DNA of 17,057 nt from Methanomassiliicoccaceae archaeon (lineage in GTDB: Archaea; Thermoplasmatota; Thermoplasmata; Methanomassiliicoccales; Methanomethylophilaceae): positions 1 to 17,057 of the forward strand of contig JAEEKU010000005.1 in NCBI GenBank assembly GCA_016282555.1. The letters run 5' to 3'. The notes under the pieces were generated by a model that worked only from the letters and a program-made list of their open reading frames with translations, was not told where the DNA came from and did not search any database. This document shows positions 6,504-13,778 of the stretch, piece by piece (within the stretch, counting starts at the first letter, position 1; each line of letters starts with the position of its first letter). Position numbers and translations under genes: made by a program.

Positions 6504-8423
6504 TCATGAAAAGCGCTTCAGTTCGGTTTCGGCATCCTCGTTGCCGTTTTTTGCGGATTCCGAGTACCATCTCTTCGCTTCCTCCAGGGATTGCGGAACC
6601 CCTTTCCCCTGCTCGCAGAGGCGCCCTATGTGAAGCTGGGCCAGCGCATGGCCCCCTTCCGCGGCCTTCAGATACCATCCGGCGGCTTTTTCGTAAGACT
6701 TGCTCACGCCCAGCCCGTTCTCGTACATGTATCCGAGATTATTCCGGGCGGGGAGATGGCCCTGTTCCGCCGCTTTGGAGAACCATTCGAAGGCTTCCGC
6801 TTCGGATTCTGGCACGCCCTTTCCGTGCAAGAACATCAGAGCGAGACAGAATTGCGAGTGGGGATCTCCGAGCTCGGCACCTTTCCTGTACCATTCAGCG
6901 GCTCTGGCATCGGAATGGCCCGGCCAGTCCTCGTCCTCGTAGATTATACCCAGTTCGCTGGAGGCGTCCGTCATTCCGCCATCGAACGCTTCTTCCAGCA
7001 GGGGGATCGCCCTCTCATAGGACTTCTCCGTCCCTTCTCCCGTACGAAGGAGCCTCCCCAGATTGTAGCAGGAGGTGACGTGCCCCCGGGACGCGGCCTT
7101 CTCGTAAAGCCCGGCCGCTTTCTCGTACGACTGCTCCACGCCCTCGCCGTCTTCGTACATGGAGCCCAGGTTATTCTGGCACCTGGGATCTCCTAATTCG
7201 GCGCCTTTTCTGTACCATTCAGCGGCTTTCTCGTACGACTGCTCCACGCCTTCCCCGTCAAAATACATAACAGCCAGTTCGAAGCAGGCGTCCTCGTTCC
7301 CGCCTTCTGCCGCGCTCTCGTACCATCCGGCGGCCTCCTCGCATGACTGCTCCACGCCCTCGCCTCTGCGGTACATCCCGCCCAGAAGATACTGGGAGCG
7401 CGGATCCCCCCGATCGGCGGCCATGGTATACAATTCGACAGCTTTTCCGTACGACTTCCCGACGCCTTCCCCGTCCGCGTACATGGACGCGAGATTGCAC
7501 TGCGCCCTGATGTTGCCCTGATCCACCGCTTCAGAATACCAGCGCAGCGCTTCCTCGTACGATTGCCCGACGCCCAGGCCGTGCTGGTACATCATGCCGG
7601 CGTTATTGGCCGCGTCCGCATCCCCCTGATTGGCTGCCGCTTCGAACAGTTCGAAAGCCTTCTCGTAGGATTTCTCTGTTCCGAGCCCGCTGAAATACAG
7701 GAGACCCAGATTGTTCATGGCCCTGGGATACTTCTTTGCCGCCGCCTCGGAATACAGCTCGAAAGCTTTTTCATAAGACTGCGCGACGCCCAGGCCGTGA
7801 TCGTACAGGTAGCCCAGATCGCACTGCGCCACATCCAGCCCCATTGCGGCGGCTTTGCCGTAGTATTCCGCCGCCTTCTTGTAGGACTGGCGGACGCCCT
7901 TCCCGTTCTCGTAGAGATTCGCCAGGCAGCGGTATCCCATGGCGCTGCCTCTGTCTCCGGCCTCCCGGTACAGCTCCGACGCTTTCCTTAAGGATTCTGC
8001 CGTCCCCTGATTCTCATATCTCAGCGCCGTCATCTAAAGGCAGAACGCGTTCCCGTATCCCGCGCCCAGAGCATAGAGGTCCAGATCATTGTAGTACCCG
8101 TCCTCGAACCCCAGCATCTGGCAGAGGCTTCCGGCGCGCTCCCGGGCGAACCCGTCTCCCGCATCGGCGGCCATCCCGTACCATCTTATGGCTTCGCTCA
8201 GACTGGGGCTGACCCCCAGTCCGTGCTCGAATGCCAGCCCCATCATGCATTGGGCGTCGTGATCCCCGTCTCCGGACGCCTCCGCCAGAAAGGCGATCGT
8301 CTCCTCGTCCGTGCCGAAGAAACGGGACCATTCGTCCATTCTGGACGCCAGACGGGACGACATCTCCGAATCCTTCCCGGCGCCTTCCAGCAGCCATTCA
8401 ACCACCGCGGGCATATCATCCAT
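6504..8423 (-). CDS. Sel1-repeat protein with an in-frame TAG codon (one gene in two pieces)
   Basis: Piece one is 8034-8423 (ATG 8423 to TAG 8034-8036); piece two starts at ATG 8033 in the same frame, right after the TAG, and ends with TGA 6504. Together they make about 639 residues plus the TAG-encoded one. Apart from a ~50-residue N-terminal helical region ('MDDMPAVVEWLL', 'RMDEWSRFFGTDEETIAFL'), the protein is a solenoid of about sixteen 36-residue Sel1 repeats (e.g. 'AQCDLGYLYDHGLGVAQSYE'), which mediate protein-protein contacts. It has no signal peptide, so it is probably cytosolic. Repeat lengths around the TAG are 36, 35, 35 and 36 only if the TAG counts as one residue, so I annotate one gene. 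The longer TTG-initiated frame to 8492 is rejected because a TATA-like box sits 25 bases before ATG 8423. Confidence 0.85.
8034..8036 (-). other. In-frame TAG codon in the Sel1 gene, candidate pyrrolysine
   Basis: The minus strand reads CTT TAG ATG ACG, all in one frame. The codon falls inside a Sel1 repeat at position 6 of 36 ('NAFCL'-TAG-'MTALRYEN'), where the sibling repeats have variable residues (R, C, N, L, E, H). The conserved Tyr at repeat position 12 lines up with the siblings. Decoding as pyrrolysine is an inference from the suspected order. Confidence 0.6.
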
Positions 8424-8436
8424 GAGAAAGGAATTG

Positions 8437-8451
8437 AAAAAAACGTATTTT
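8437..8451 (-). promoter_or_regulatory. Sel1 gene promoter and oligo-T terminator of the upstream operon
   Basis: On the minus strand AAAATACG (8451-8444) lies about 25 bases before ATG 8423, fitting a TATA box for a leaderless Sel1 transcript. It is followed by seven T residues (8443-8437). Such a T run is a typical archaeal termination signal and lies about 50 bases after the TGA of the metallo-hydrolase gene, so it may end that operon's transcript. Both roles are predicted from position only. Confidence 0.45.
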
Positions 8452-8492
8452 GACTTACTCTTTGAAACGGTCCAGCGGCAGGACAGCGGCAA

Positions 8493-9248
8493 TCATACCT
8501 TGAACGTTCTCGTGTCGCCCTGGAATTCGAGACAATCGATCTTGAAACGCTTTATTCCGGTGATTTCCGCAACCGTCTCCCTGGCGATATCCGGCTCGTT
8601 GTTGGTGCGGCTCAGATGAGCCAGGAATATCTTTCTCCCGTCTGCCCCGGTGCGGCTGAGAGCTTTTCCGGTCTCCCGGTTCCACATATGCCCGGTGTCG
8701 CTCTCTATCCGCCTCTGCAGAGATACGGGATACGGCCCGTTCCTCAGCATCGTGAGATCGTAATTGGCTTCGACGACGGCCGCGTCGCAGGCGCCGAGAG
8801 CATGCTCCAGCCTGTGATCGAATTTTCCGGTATCCGTTATGACCGCGACTTTTCCCTGATCGCTCTCCAGGAAGAAGGCGTTGGGCTCCGCGGCGTCGTG
8901 GTAGGTCGGAAGGGGAGTGATCTTCATAGGGCCCACGGAAAAACTTCCTCTCAGGGAATAAGGGACAAAATCCACGCTCCCCATTGACGAAGCGTTGTAA
9001 GTTCCCATGGTGCACATGACCGGAACCCCCAGCTTCCGCGCCATAGGCCCCGCTCCTTTCACGTGATCCGAATGCTCGTGAGTGATCAGAATCGCCTTTA
9101 CGGTGCCGGGATCGACCCCCTCGCAGTCCATGTAGGACATCAGCGTGCGGCAGCTGAGTCCCGCGTCTATGATCACCGATTCCCCGTCGCATTCGACCAC
9201 GGTGCAGTTTCCGTCGCTCCCGCTGGCGAGAACGTGCACCTCCATCAT
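8493..9248 (-). CDS. YycJ/WalJ-like metallo-beta-lactamase fold hydrolase
   Basis: A 251-residue (250 from the second Met) MBL-fold protein of the COG1235/YycJ type. It opens with 'VHVLASGSDGNC' and carries the metal-binding 'THEHSDHVKG' (residues 56-65), a His in 'TYHDAAEPN', an Asp in 'VITDTGKFD' and a C-terminal His in 'IFLAHLSRTNNEP'. These are the expected metal ligands of a two-metal hydrolase. Bacterial relatives are exonuclease-like or cell-wall-linked; the substrate here is unknown. Two Met codons (9248, 9245) are possible starts; AAAGGT lies seven bases before the first. It follows the CBS gene by a few bases and is surely co-transcribed with it. Stop is TGA. Confidence 0.9.
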   Translation of the reverse strand: MMEVHVLASGSDGNCTVVECDGESVIIDAGLSCRTLMSYMDCEGVDPGTVKAILITHEHSDHVKGAGPMARKLGVPVMCTMGTYNASSMGSVDFVPYSLRGSFSVGPMKITPLPTYHDAAEPNAFFLESDQGKVAVITDTGKFDHRLEHALGACDAAVVEANYDLTMLRNGPYPVSLQRRIESDTGHMWNRETGKALSRTGADGRKIFLAHLSRTNNEPDIARETVAEITGIKRFKIDCLEFQGDTRTFKV

Positions 9249-9251
9249 GGA

Positions 9252-9734
9252 TCAGACCTTTCTTTTGTACAGGGCAAAAACGATGTCGGATCTGGAGATT
9301 ACCCCGATTACGACGCCTTTCTCGACTACCGGGACGCGGTTGACGTCCATCTCTATCATGGATTTCAGAACCTCCATTATGAGGGCGTCGGGGCTCGTGG
9401 TGAGAACTGTATGAATCATAATCTCCCCGATGGTCATATTGGATATCTCCTCGGAGATCCTGTTGAGCTCGTCGGTCTCCGAGCCGGAATCCATGGACGA
9501 TCCGAGCATCACGGACCCGGCGTTCTGCTTGTCCAGACCGAGCTGGTACCTGTACAGTATGCGCAGAATGTCGTTCTCGCTGACGATGCCGAGAAGGTGG
9601 TTCCTGTTATCGACTACAGGAGCTCCGGAAATGTTGTCGACCGCGAATTTGATGGCGGCCTTCTTGATAGTGTCAGCAGGCCGAAGCGTAACCACCTGGG
9701 TGGTCATCAGATCTCTCACCTTCAATTTGGACAT
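9252..9734 (-). CDS. Two-CBS-domain protein
   Basis: A 160-residue protein made of a CBS pair: CBS1 about 6-63 ('VRDLMTTQVVTLRPADTIK', 'GAPVVDNRNHLLGIVSENDI') and CBS2 about 100-158 ('IGEIMIHTVLTTSPDALIME', 'NRVPVVEKGVVIGVISRSDI'). CBS pairs bind adenine nucleotides or S-adenosylmethionine and act as energy or ligand sensors. No catalytic domain is attached, so it must act on a partner. The gene directly downstream, three bases away, is the metallo-hydrolase, but a functional link is only contextual. A linker of about 30 residues (Gly/Ser/Glu rich) separates the domains. Stop is TGA. Confidence 0.92.
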   Translation of the reverse strand: MSKLKVRDLMTTQVVTLRPADTIKKAAIKFAVDNISGAPVVDNRNHLLGIVSENDILRILYRYQLGLDKQNAGSVMLGSSMDSGSETDELNRISEEISNMTIGEIMIHTVLTTSPDALIMEVLKSMIEMDVNRVPVVEKGVVIGVISRSDIVFALYKRKV

Positions 9735-9758
9735 CAGGCAGGGTATCTCCCCACTACG

Positions 9759-9767
9759 GATATATTG
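9759..9767 (-). promoter_or_regulatory. TATA box of the CBS-hydrolase operon
   Basis: The minus strand reads CAATATATCC here, centred about 28 bases before ATG 9734. A GGGGAGAT lies about ten bases before the ATG, but transcription from this box would begin close to the ATG, so the leader may be very short. Confidence 0.5.
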
Positions 9768-9820
9768 ATTGGGGTAGGTTCCCGGTAACTTATCCCCGCC
9801 GGAATGACGGCTTCATCCTG

Positions 9821-9830
9821 TTATATATAA
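9821..9830 (+). promoter_or_regulatory. Strong TATA box of the ABC transporter operon
   Basis: TTATATATAA is the best TATA match in the window and is palindromic. Its centre is about 26 bases before ATG 9851, so the transcript should begin at or near the A of the start codon (leaderless). No Shine-Dalgarno precedes that ATG, which agrees. Confidence 0.65.
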
Positions 9831-9850
9831 TCCTGACGTAATGGCCGGCC

Positions 9851-10795
9851 ATGGACGGCGGAATAGCCATAGAGGCCGAGAACCTCACGAAAACGTATGG
9901 CAGTTTTACCGCGATATCGGATATCAACCTGAAAGTCAGAAAAGGAGAGTTCATGGGGCTGGTAGGTCCCAACGGGGCGGGGAAAAGCACCACCCTGAAA
10001 GCGATAACCGGCCTTCTCCAGCCGACTTCCGGAACCGTCCGCATATCCGGGATAGACATAAAAGACCACAGGCACGCGATGGAGCATGTCGGGTGCGTCA
10101 TAGAGACTCCCGAACCTTATCCGGGATTCACGCCCGCGGAGATCCTGACCTACACCGGAAAGATGTACGGAATGGATCAGGCGGAGATAGCGATAAGATC
10201 CCGCGACGTTCTGGAGCAGGTGAAGATGTGGGACTGGAGAGGCAAAACGATCAGCGGATTCTCCAAGGGGATGCGCCAGAGGATCGTCCTCGCGCAGGCT
10301 CTTCTCCCCAATCCGGAGATAATCATCCTGGACGAGCCCACCTCCGGTCTGGATCCGAGAGGGATGGTAGAAACCAGGAAAGTCCTCCAGAATCTGAAAT
10401 CGAAGGACAGGACTCTGCTTATCAGCACGCACATTCTCAGCGAGGTGTCCGAGCTCTGCGGATCGATCACCATGATAAGAGACGGCAGAGTCATCGCTTC
10501 GGGAGACGTCGCGACGCTGGTCCGCGGAAGCGTGAAAAAGGGCGTGACCCTCCTCGTAGGAACAGTCAGGCCGGTATCCGAAGAGACCTTGTCATCGGTG
10601 TCCGGAATGGAGGGCGTCCGGTCTGCCGAGCATAAGGGAGACAACACCGTCGTCATCGAATTCGACGGAACGCCTGATCAGCAGGCAGAGGTCACCAGAG
10701 CCATGTTCGAAAGCGGCGCCGGAGTCCTCTGGATTAACGAGAAGGGGGCCACCCTGGAATCGATGTACATGGAAATGACGGAGGAGGGATCATGA
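9851..10795 (+). CDS. ABC transporter ATP-binding protein
   Basis: A 314-residue single nucleotide-binding domain of the NatA/CcmA-like type that pairs with ABC-2 permeases. Walker A 'GPNGAGKST' (39-47), a Q-loop region 'VIETPEPYPGF' with Glu where Gln is usual, signature 'SGFSKGMRQR' (135-144) in place of LSGGQ, Walker B 'IIILDEP' (157-163), D-loop 'SGLDPRG' and H-loop 'STHILSE' (His194). Residues 220-314 form the C-terminal extension common to this class. It energises transport across the cytoplasmic membrane; the substrate cannot be told. The ATG at 9841 is out of frame and is not the start. The last codons overlap the permease start by four bases (ATGA). Confidence 0.95.
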   Translation: MDGGIAIEAENLTKTYGSFTAISDINLKVRKGEFMGLVGPNGAGKSTTLKAITGLLQPTSGTVRISGIDIKDHRHAMEHVGCVIETPEPYPGFTPAEILTYTGKMYGMDQAEIAIRSRDVLEQVKMWDWRGKTISGFSKGMRQRIVLAQALLPNPEIIILDEPTSGLDPRGMVETRKVLQNLKSKDRTLLISTHILSEVSELCGSITMIRDGRVIASGDVATLVRGSVKKGVTLLVGTVRPVSEETLSSVSGMEGVRSAEHKGDNTVVIEFDGTPDQQAEVTRAMFESGAGVLWINEKGATLESMYMEMTEEGS

Positions 10796-11769
10796 GCCTG
10801 AGATCCGGCATAGGGGATTTCTTCAACCCCAGAATCTCCGGGAACGCCCCGCCGCCTTCGGAAAAAACAAAAGAGCCGGAGCCGGAAAGGGAAGAATCCG
10901 GAACCTGGCGCGAAACGGGATATTCGGCTACGGACGAGGAGGCCCACAGGGATTCCGTCTATTCGATAAAATCCGTCCTGCATCAGACGCTGGAAGTCTT
11001 CATGGTTCAGATGAAGCTCTTCTCCAAGATGAAATGGACGTACATCCTGCTGTTCACCGCCCTTCTGATCCCGATAATAGCGCTTCTGGCTCCGGATTTC
11101 ATCGATATTCTGAGCACGTTCGGATACAGCACCGGCTATTCGACCACCAAGATCGCCGGCCTTCTGTTCTTCCTCCCGCTGATGCTCGGGCTCATGACCT
11201 CGATAATGTGCGGAACCCAGATGCCCTCGGAGTTCAAGGAGAGAACCGCGTACATGAACATTCCCATGCCCATGTCCAGAGCGTCCTTCTTCTTCGGAAA
11301 GTATCTGGCCGGGTTCGTTATGTGCCTGGGGATATTCATGTTCGCCTACAGCATGGCCATAGCTACCGCCCTGAAGGATTACGACACCATCTTTCCCGAT
11401 CTGATAACATCATCCATCCTGCTCACGCTGGTCGGGGTGATGGCTTACTCCGCCACGGCCTACTGCATCGGATGCTTCACCAAAAAGGGATCTTCCATAT
11501 TCCCGTTCGCTCTCATGAGCTTCATAATCCCGCTGATCGTCGTCATAATCTGCAGCCAGACAGATAATTACACTCTTACTCTCCTGCCGATGTTCCTCGG
11601 AGAGGCGGCGCTGGGAATACTCGGAGCGTCCATGACCGGCTCCGCGGGAATGGTGATCCTCGGAAACATGGATCTCACCGCGACCTGGCTCATGCTCCTG
11701 ATAGGTATAGCCTGGACGGCAGGATTCCTGCTTCTCGGATACATCAGGATAAAAAGGAGGGAGATGTGA
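10792..11769 (+). CDS. ABC-2 type transporter permease
   Basis: A 325-residue membrane protein with about six hydrophobic segments (roughly 83-101, 121-141, 168-190, 205-228, 236-254, 299-318), the layout of an ABC-2 permease. A charged 'EMPSEFKERTAYMNIPMP'-like loop after segment two (here 'QMPSEFKERTAYMNI', 143-157) is the typical coupling region facing the ATPase. Residues 1-80 are cytosolic; the first 55 are Pro/Glu/Lys rich and look disordered, an extension not needed for the fold. The start ATG overlaps the ATPase stop. It is the membrane half of the transporter with the preceding gene; direction is probably export, by class. Confidence 0.9.
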   Translation: MSLRSGIGDFFNPRISGNAPPPSEKTKEPEPEREESGTWRETGYSATDEEAHRDSVYSIKSVLHQTLEVFMVQMKLFSKMKWTYILLFTALLIPIIALLAPDFIDILSTFGYSTGYSTTKIAGLLFFLPLMLGLMTSIMCGTQMPSEFKERTAYMNIPMPMSRASFFFGKYLAGFVMCLGIFMFAYSMAIATALKDYDTIFPDLITSSILLTLVGVMAYSATAYCIGCFTKKGSSIFPFALMSFIIPLIVVIICSQTDNYTLTLLPMFLGEAALGILGASMTGSAGMVILGNMDLTATWLMLLIGIAWTAGFLLLGYIRIKRREM

Positions 11770-12515
11770 TGTCAGGATTCAGAACCGCGGCCATAGCGTT
11801 TCTGATGCTGGCCATAGTCCTCGTTCCCGCCGTTACGGACGAATCGGACGCCGACTCCGGCACGGCCAGAATGTCGGATTCGTACATCCTGTCGACGGAT
11901 TACAAATGGATCAGCGGAACGATCATCAGAAGCGACTGTTTCTATTACAAAGCGTCCAACACCGAGGCTATAAACGCGTTCGAGAAGTGTCTGAACGACC
12001 GCGAGGGGACCCTTCCCGCCGACGATTCCGGAAACCTCAGAGCTGGAGAGATGGTAAGAATCTACTACGCGACGAAGAACATCGCCGTGAACGTTCCCAT
12101 CACGGTGAAGAGCGACAGCGAGATAACCGACAAGAGCCAGTTCGCCGGCGGAATCATCATGCCGTATCCCGCCGGATTCTTCGTGAAAGCCGGAGACAGC
12201 TTCACGATCCGCATAACCGAAGCTAAAGACAACTACGGAGAGGACGTTGTATGCTACGTGATGGAGAACGGCATCCCGTACGATCTGTCGAAGACGTATT
12301 CCGGAAGCATGAAAACGACCGGGGAATTCACGTTCGAAACCGATCCCCCGTCCGGAGCCGACGGAAGATTCTACATCGATCTGAAGTACGAATCCACCGG
12401 ATTCAGCGAGCCCAGCGGATCCGCCGCCCTCTATGCTGCCGTGTGCGCGGTAGTAACGATAGCGATATTCTGCATTCTGGCCTATTCCGGAATGAAACCT
12501 AAATGGTCTAAGTGA
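11769..12515 (+). CDS. Exported, C-terminally membrane-anchored protein of the ABC operon
   Basis: About 248 residues with an N-terminal signal or anchor segment (about 4-22), then 'TDESDADS', an extracellular, probably beta-rich domain (25-215), and a C-terminal transmembrane helix near 222-240 ('AAVCAVVTIAIFCILAYSG') followed by a short basic tail 'MKPKWSK'. I do not recognise the domain. It has two Cys near 'RSDCFYYK' and 'FEKCLND' that could pair. ATG 11769 is chosen because GGAGG lies eight bases upstream; GTG 11766 is in frame too. It follows the permease stop with no gap, so it probably belongs to the transporter as an accessory or substrate-contact subunit. Stop is TGA. Confidence 0.8.
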   Translation: MSGFRTAAIAFLMLAIVLVPAVTDESDADSGTARMSDSYILSTDYKWISGTIIRSDCFYYKASNTEAINAFEKCLNDREGTLPADDSGNLRAGEMVRIYYATKNIAVNVPITVKSDSEITDKSQFAGGIIMPYPAGFFVKAGDSFTIRITEAKDNYGEDVVCYVMENGIPYDLSKTYSGSMKTTGEFTFETDPPSGADGRFYIDLKYESTGFSEPSGSAALYAAVCAVVTIAIFCILAYSGMKPKWSK

Positions 12516-12523
12516 ACTCTTTA

Positions 12524-12542
12524 CGGCGGAGACGATCCGCCG
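12524..12542 (+). terminator. Hairpin after the ABC operon
   Basis: CGGCGGA, a five-base loop GACGA, and TCCGCCG form a perfect seven-pair stem beginning nine bases after the TGA of the exported-protein gene. It is followed by 'GCTCTTTCCC' and later TTTT at 12561-12564. The T-tract is weak for a terminator, so a processing or stability element is also possible. Confidence 0.4.
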
Positions 12543-12620
12543 GCTCTTTCCCGTATAGTATTTTCTCCGGGCGGGAACAAAAACAATATCGCCTCATCCG
12601 CCGATTCCGCCCCGGTTACC

Positions 12621-13778
12621 ATGCCCGGCGGACGGAAAGACGGAGAACAGGACGAGGACATCGAGATACTGGAGAGCGCCGATCCGGCGATGTACGGCGG
12701 CACCTCCGCGTACCGTGTCAGAAACGCCCCTGTAATGATCGAATCCGGGGATATGTTGTCGTTTTATGCCGAATCATCGTTCCCCGGCCCGGTTTTCCAA
12801 TTTTTTTCCGGGACGGAGAGGAATATCCGCCATATGTCCGTTTTCGCGGCGCGCACCGCAAATGGCTCCCTGGTATTCATGTCGGAATCGAACGGGAAGG
12901 ACGAAACTTCGGCGCTGGCCGCGGTGAAGAGAAACGTGATGCCGGATCTCGTGAAACTGGTGAACGAAACCGGTCTGGCCGGGAACAACGGGTTCCATTC
13001 CTTTACCAACGGCCTTCCGGAGAATCTCGGCGGAAGCGTCAGAGCGAAGTACGCCGGCGGAGAGAAGATAAGCTTTTCGAACAACCGGGAGCCGGTTATC
13101 TCATACGAAACAGCCCTCCGCCTGAAAGAACTGTTCGGATCGTTCATGAAAGAGGAGAGGGTCCCGCTTAAGGACGTCTCCGGACTGAAAGAGATACGCT
13201 TCTCTGAAAAAAGCATCGGCAGATGCACCCGGTCGGTGCTTACAATCAACGAAGACGGGACCGGAACCGTCAGAAAGATATCCCGTCGCGGATCCCGGGA
13301 ATACGAGAGCGTGAAACCGGCGGACGCGGACACCGTGGCTAAACTCAAATTAATCGTGCAGTCCTGCGGGATGCTCTCGTGGACCGGACTCCCGGACAGG
13401 GATTCCGGACAGGTGCCGGAGAAATCGGCGGAGTTCGTGTTCGATGACGGCTCGGCCGTGACCGCGGAGGGCGGCAGGGATCTGCCGGACTGCATCGGCC
13501 GCGGACTTTTCGTTATAGAAACGGAACTCGCCGTGAAGCGCCGACGCCGGCGTCAGAGCTCCGACAGCCTGTCCGCGGAGCATATTCCGGAGACGATGCC
13601 GTCGAACCTCTCCAGGAACGCGGCCAGATCCCCGCGGTCGCATTCCCGCCCGGGCATCACTGCTATGATCAGCCGATCGCCGTCGGGAAGGACCTCGAAA
13701 TTGCTTATCGCGTCGAAAGCCATCTTGACGCAGCCGGTTACGGCGCATCCCGGAACGGATCCGGCCATCTCCCCGTAG
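12621..13778 (+). CDS. Unknown protein with two copies of a ~115-residue domain
   Basis: I do not recognise the family with certainty. Residues ~45-180 and ~191-304 look like two copies of one domain: each has an initial beta hairpin ('MSVFAARTANGSLVF' / 'RSVLTINEDGTGTVR'), a helix ending near a Gly ('VKLVNETGLAG' / 'LKLIVQSCGML'), a glycine-rich turn, then 'SVRAKYAGGEKISFSNN' / 'AEFVFDDGSAVTAEGG' and a closing helix. It has no signal or membrane segment. The second copy ends near residue 304. The remaining 81 residues are Arg/Ser/Pro rich, lie antisense to the NRPS gene and look like a shadow. A TGA at 13534-13536 in the next frame is where the protein would naturally end. Its formal stop is TAG. 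ATG 12621 is the only good start. Confidence 0.6.
   Translation: MPGGRKDGEQDEDIEILESADPAMYGGTSAYRVRNAPVMIESGDMLSFYAESSFPGPVFQFFSGTERNIRHMSVFAARTANGSLVFMSESNGKDETSALAAVKRNVMPDLVKLVNETGLAGNNGFHSFTNGLPENLGGSVRAKYAGGEKISFSNNREPVISYETALRLKELFGSFMKEERVPLKDVSGLKEIRFSEKSIGRCTRSVLTINEDGTGTVRKISRRGSREYESVKPADADTVAKLKLIVQSCGMLSWTGLPDRDSGQVPEKSAEFVFDDGSAVTAEGGRDLPDCIGRGLFVIETELAVKRRRRRQSSDSLSAEHIPETMPSNLSRNAARSPRSHSRPGITAMISRSPSGRTSKLLIASKAILTQPVTAHPGTDPAISP

Noticed and set aside
8424..8492. N-terminal extension of the Sel1 gene from TTG 8492
   Set aside because: It contains the T-tract and TATA-like box, has no conserved sequence, and ATG 8423 fits a leaderless start.
12513..12515. TGA joining the exported-protein frame to the 12621 ORF, as another recoding site
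   Set aside because: The two proteins show no continuity, a hairpin follows the stop, a transmembrane tail ends the first protein, and TGA is the normal stop here.
13776..13778. TAG at the end of the 12621 ORF as a third pyrrolysine codon
   Set aside because: The sequence on both sides is antisense to the NRPS gene with no recognisable domain, so there is no evidence that it is translated.
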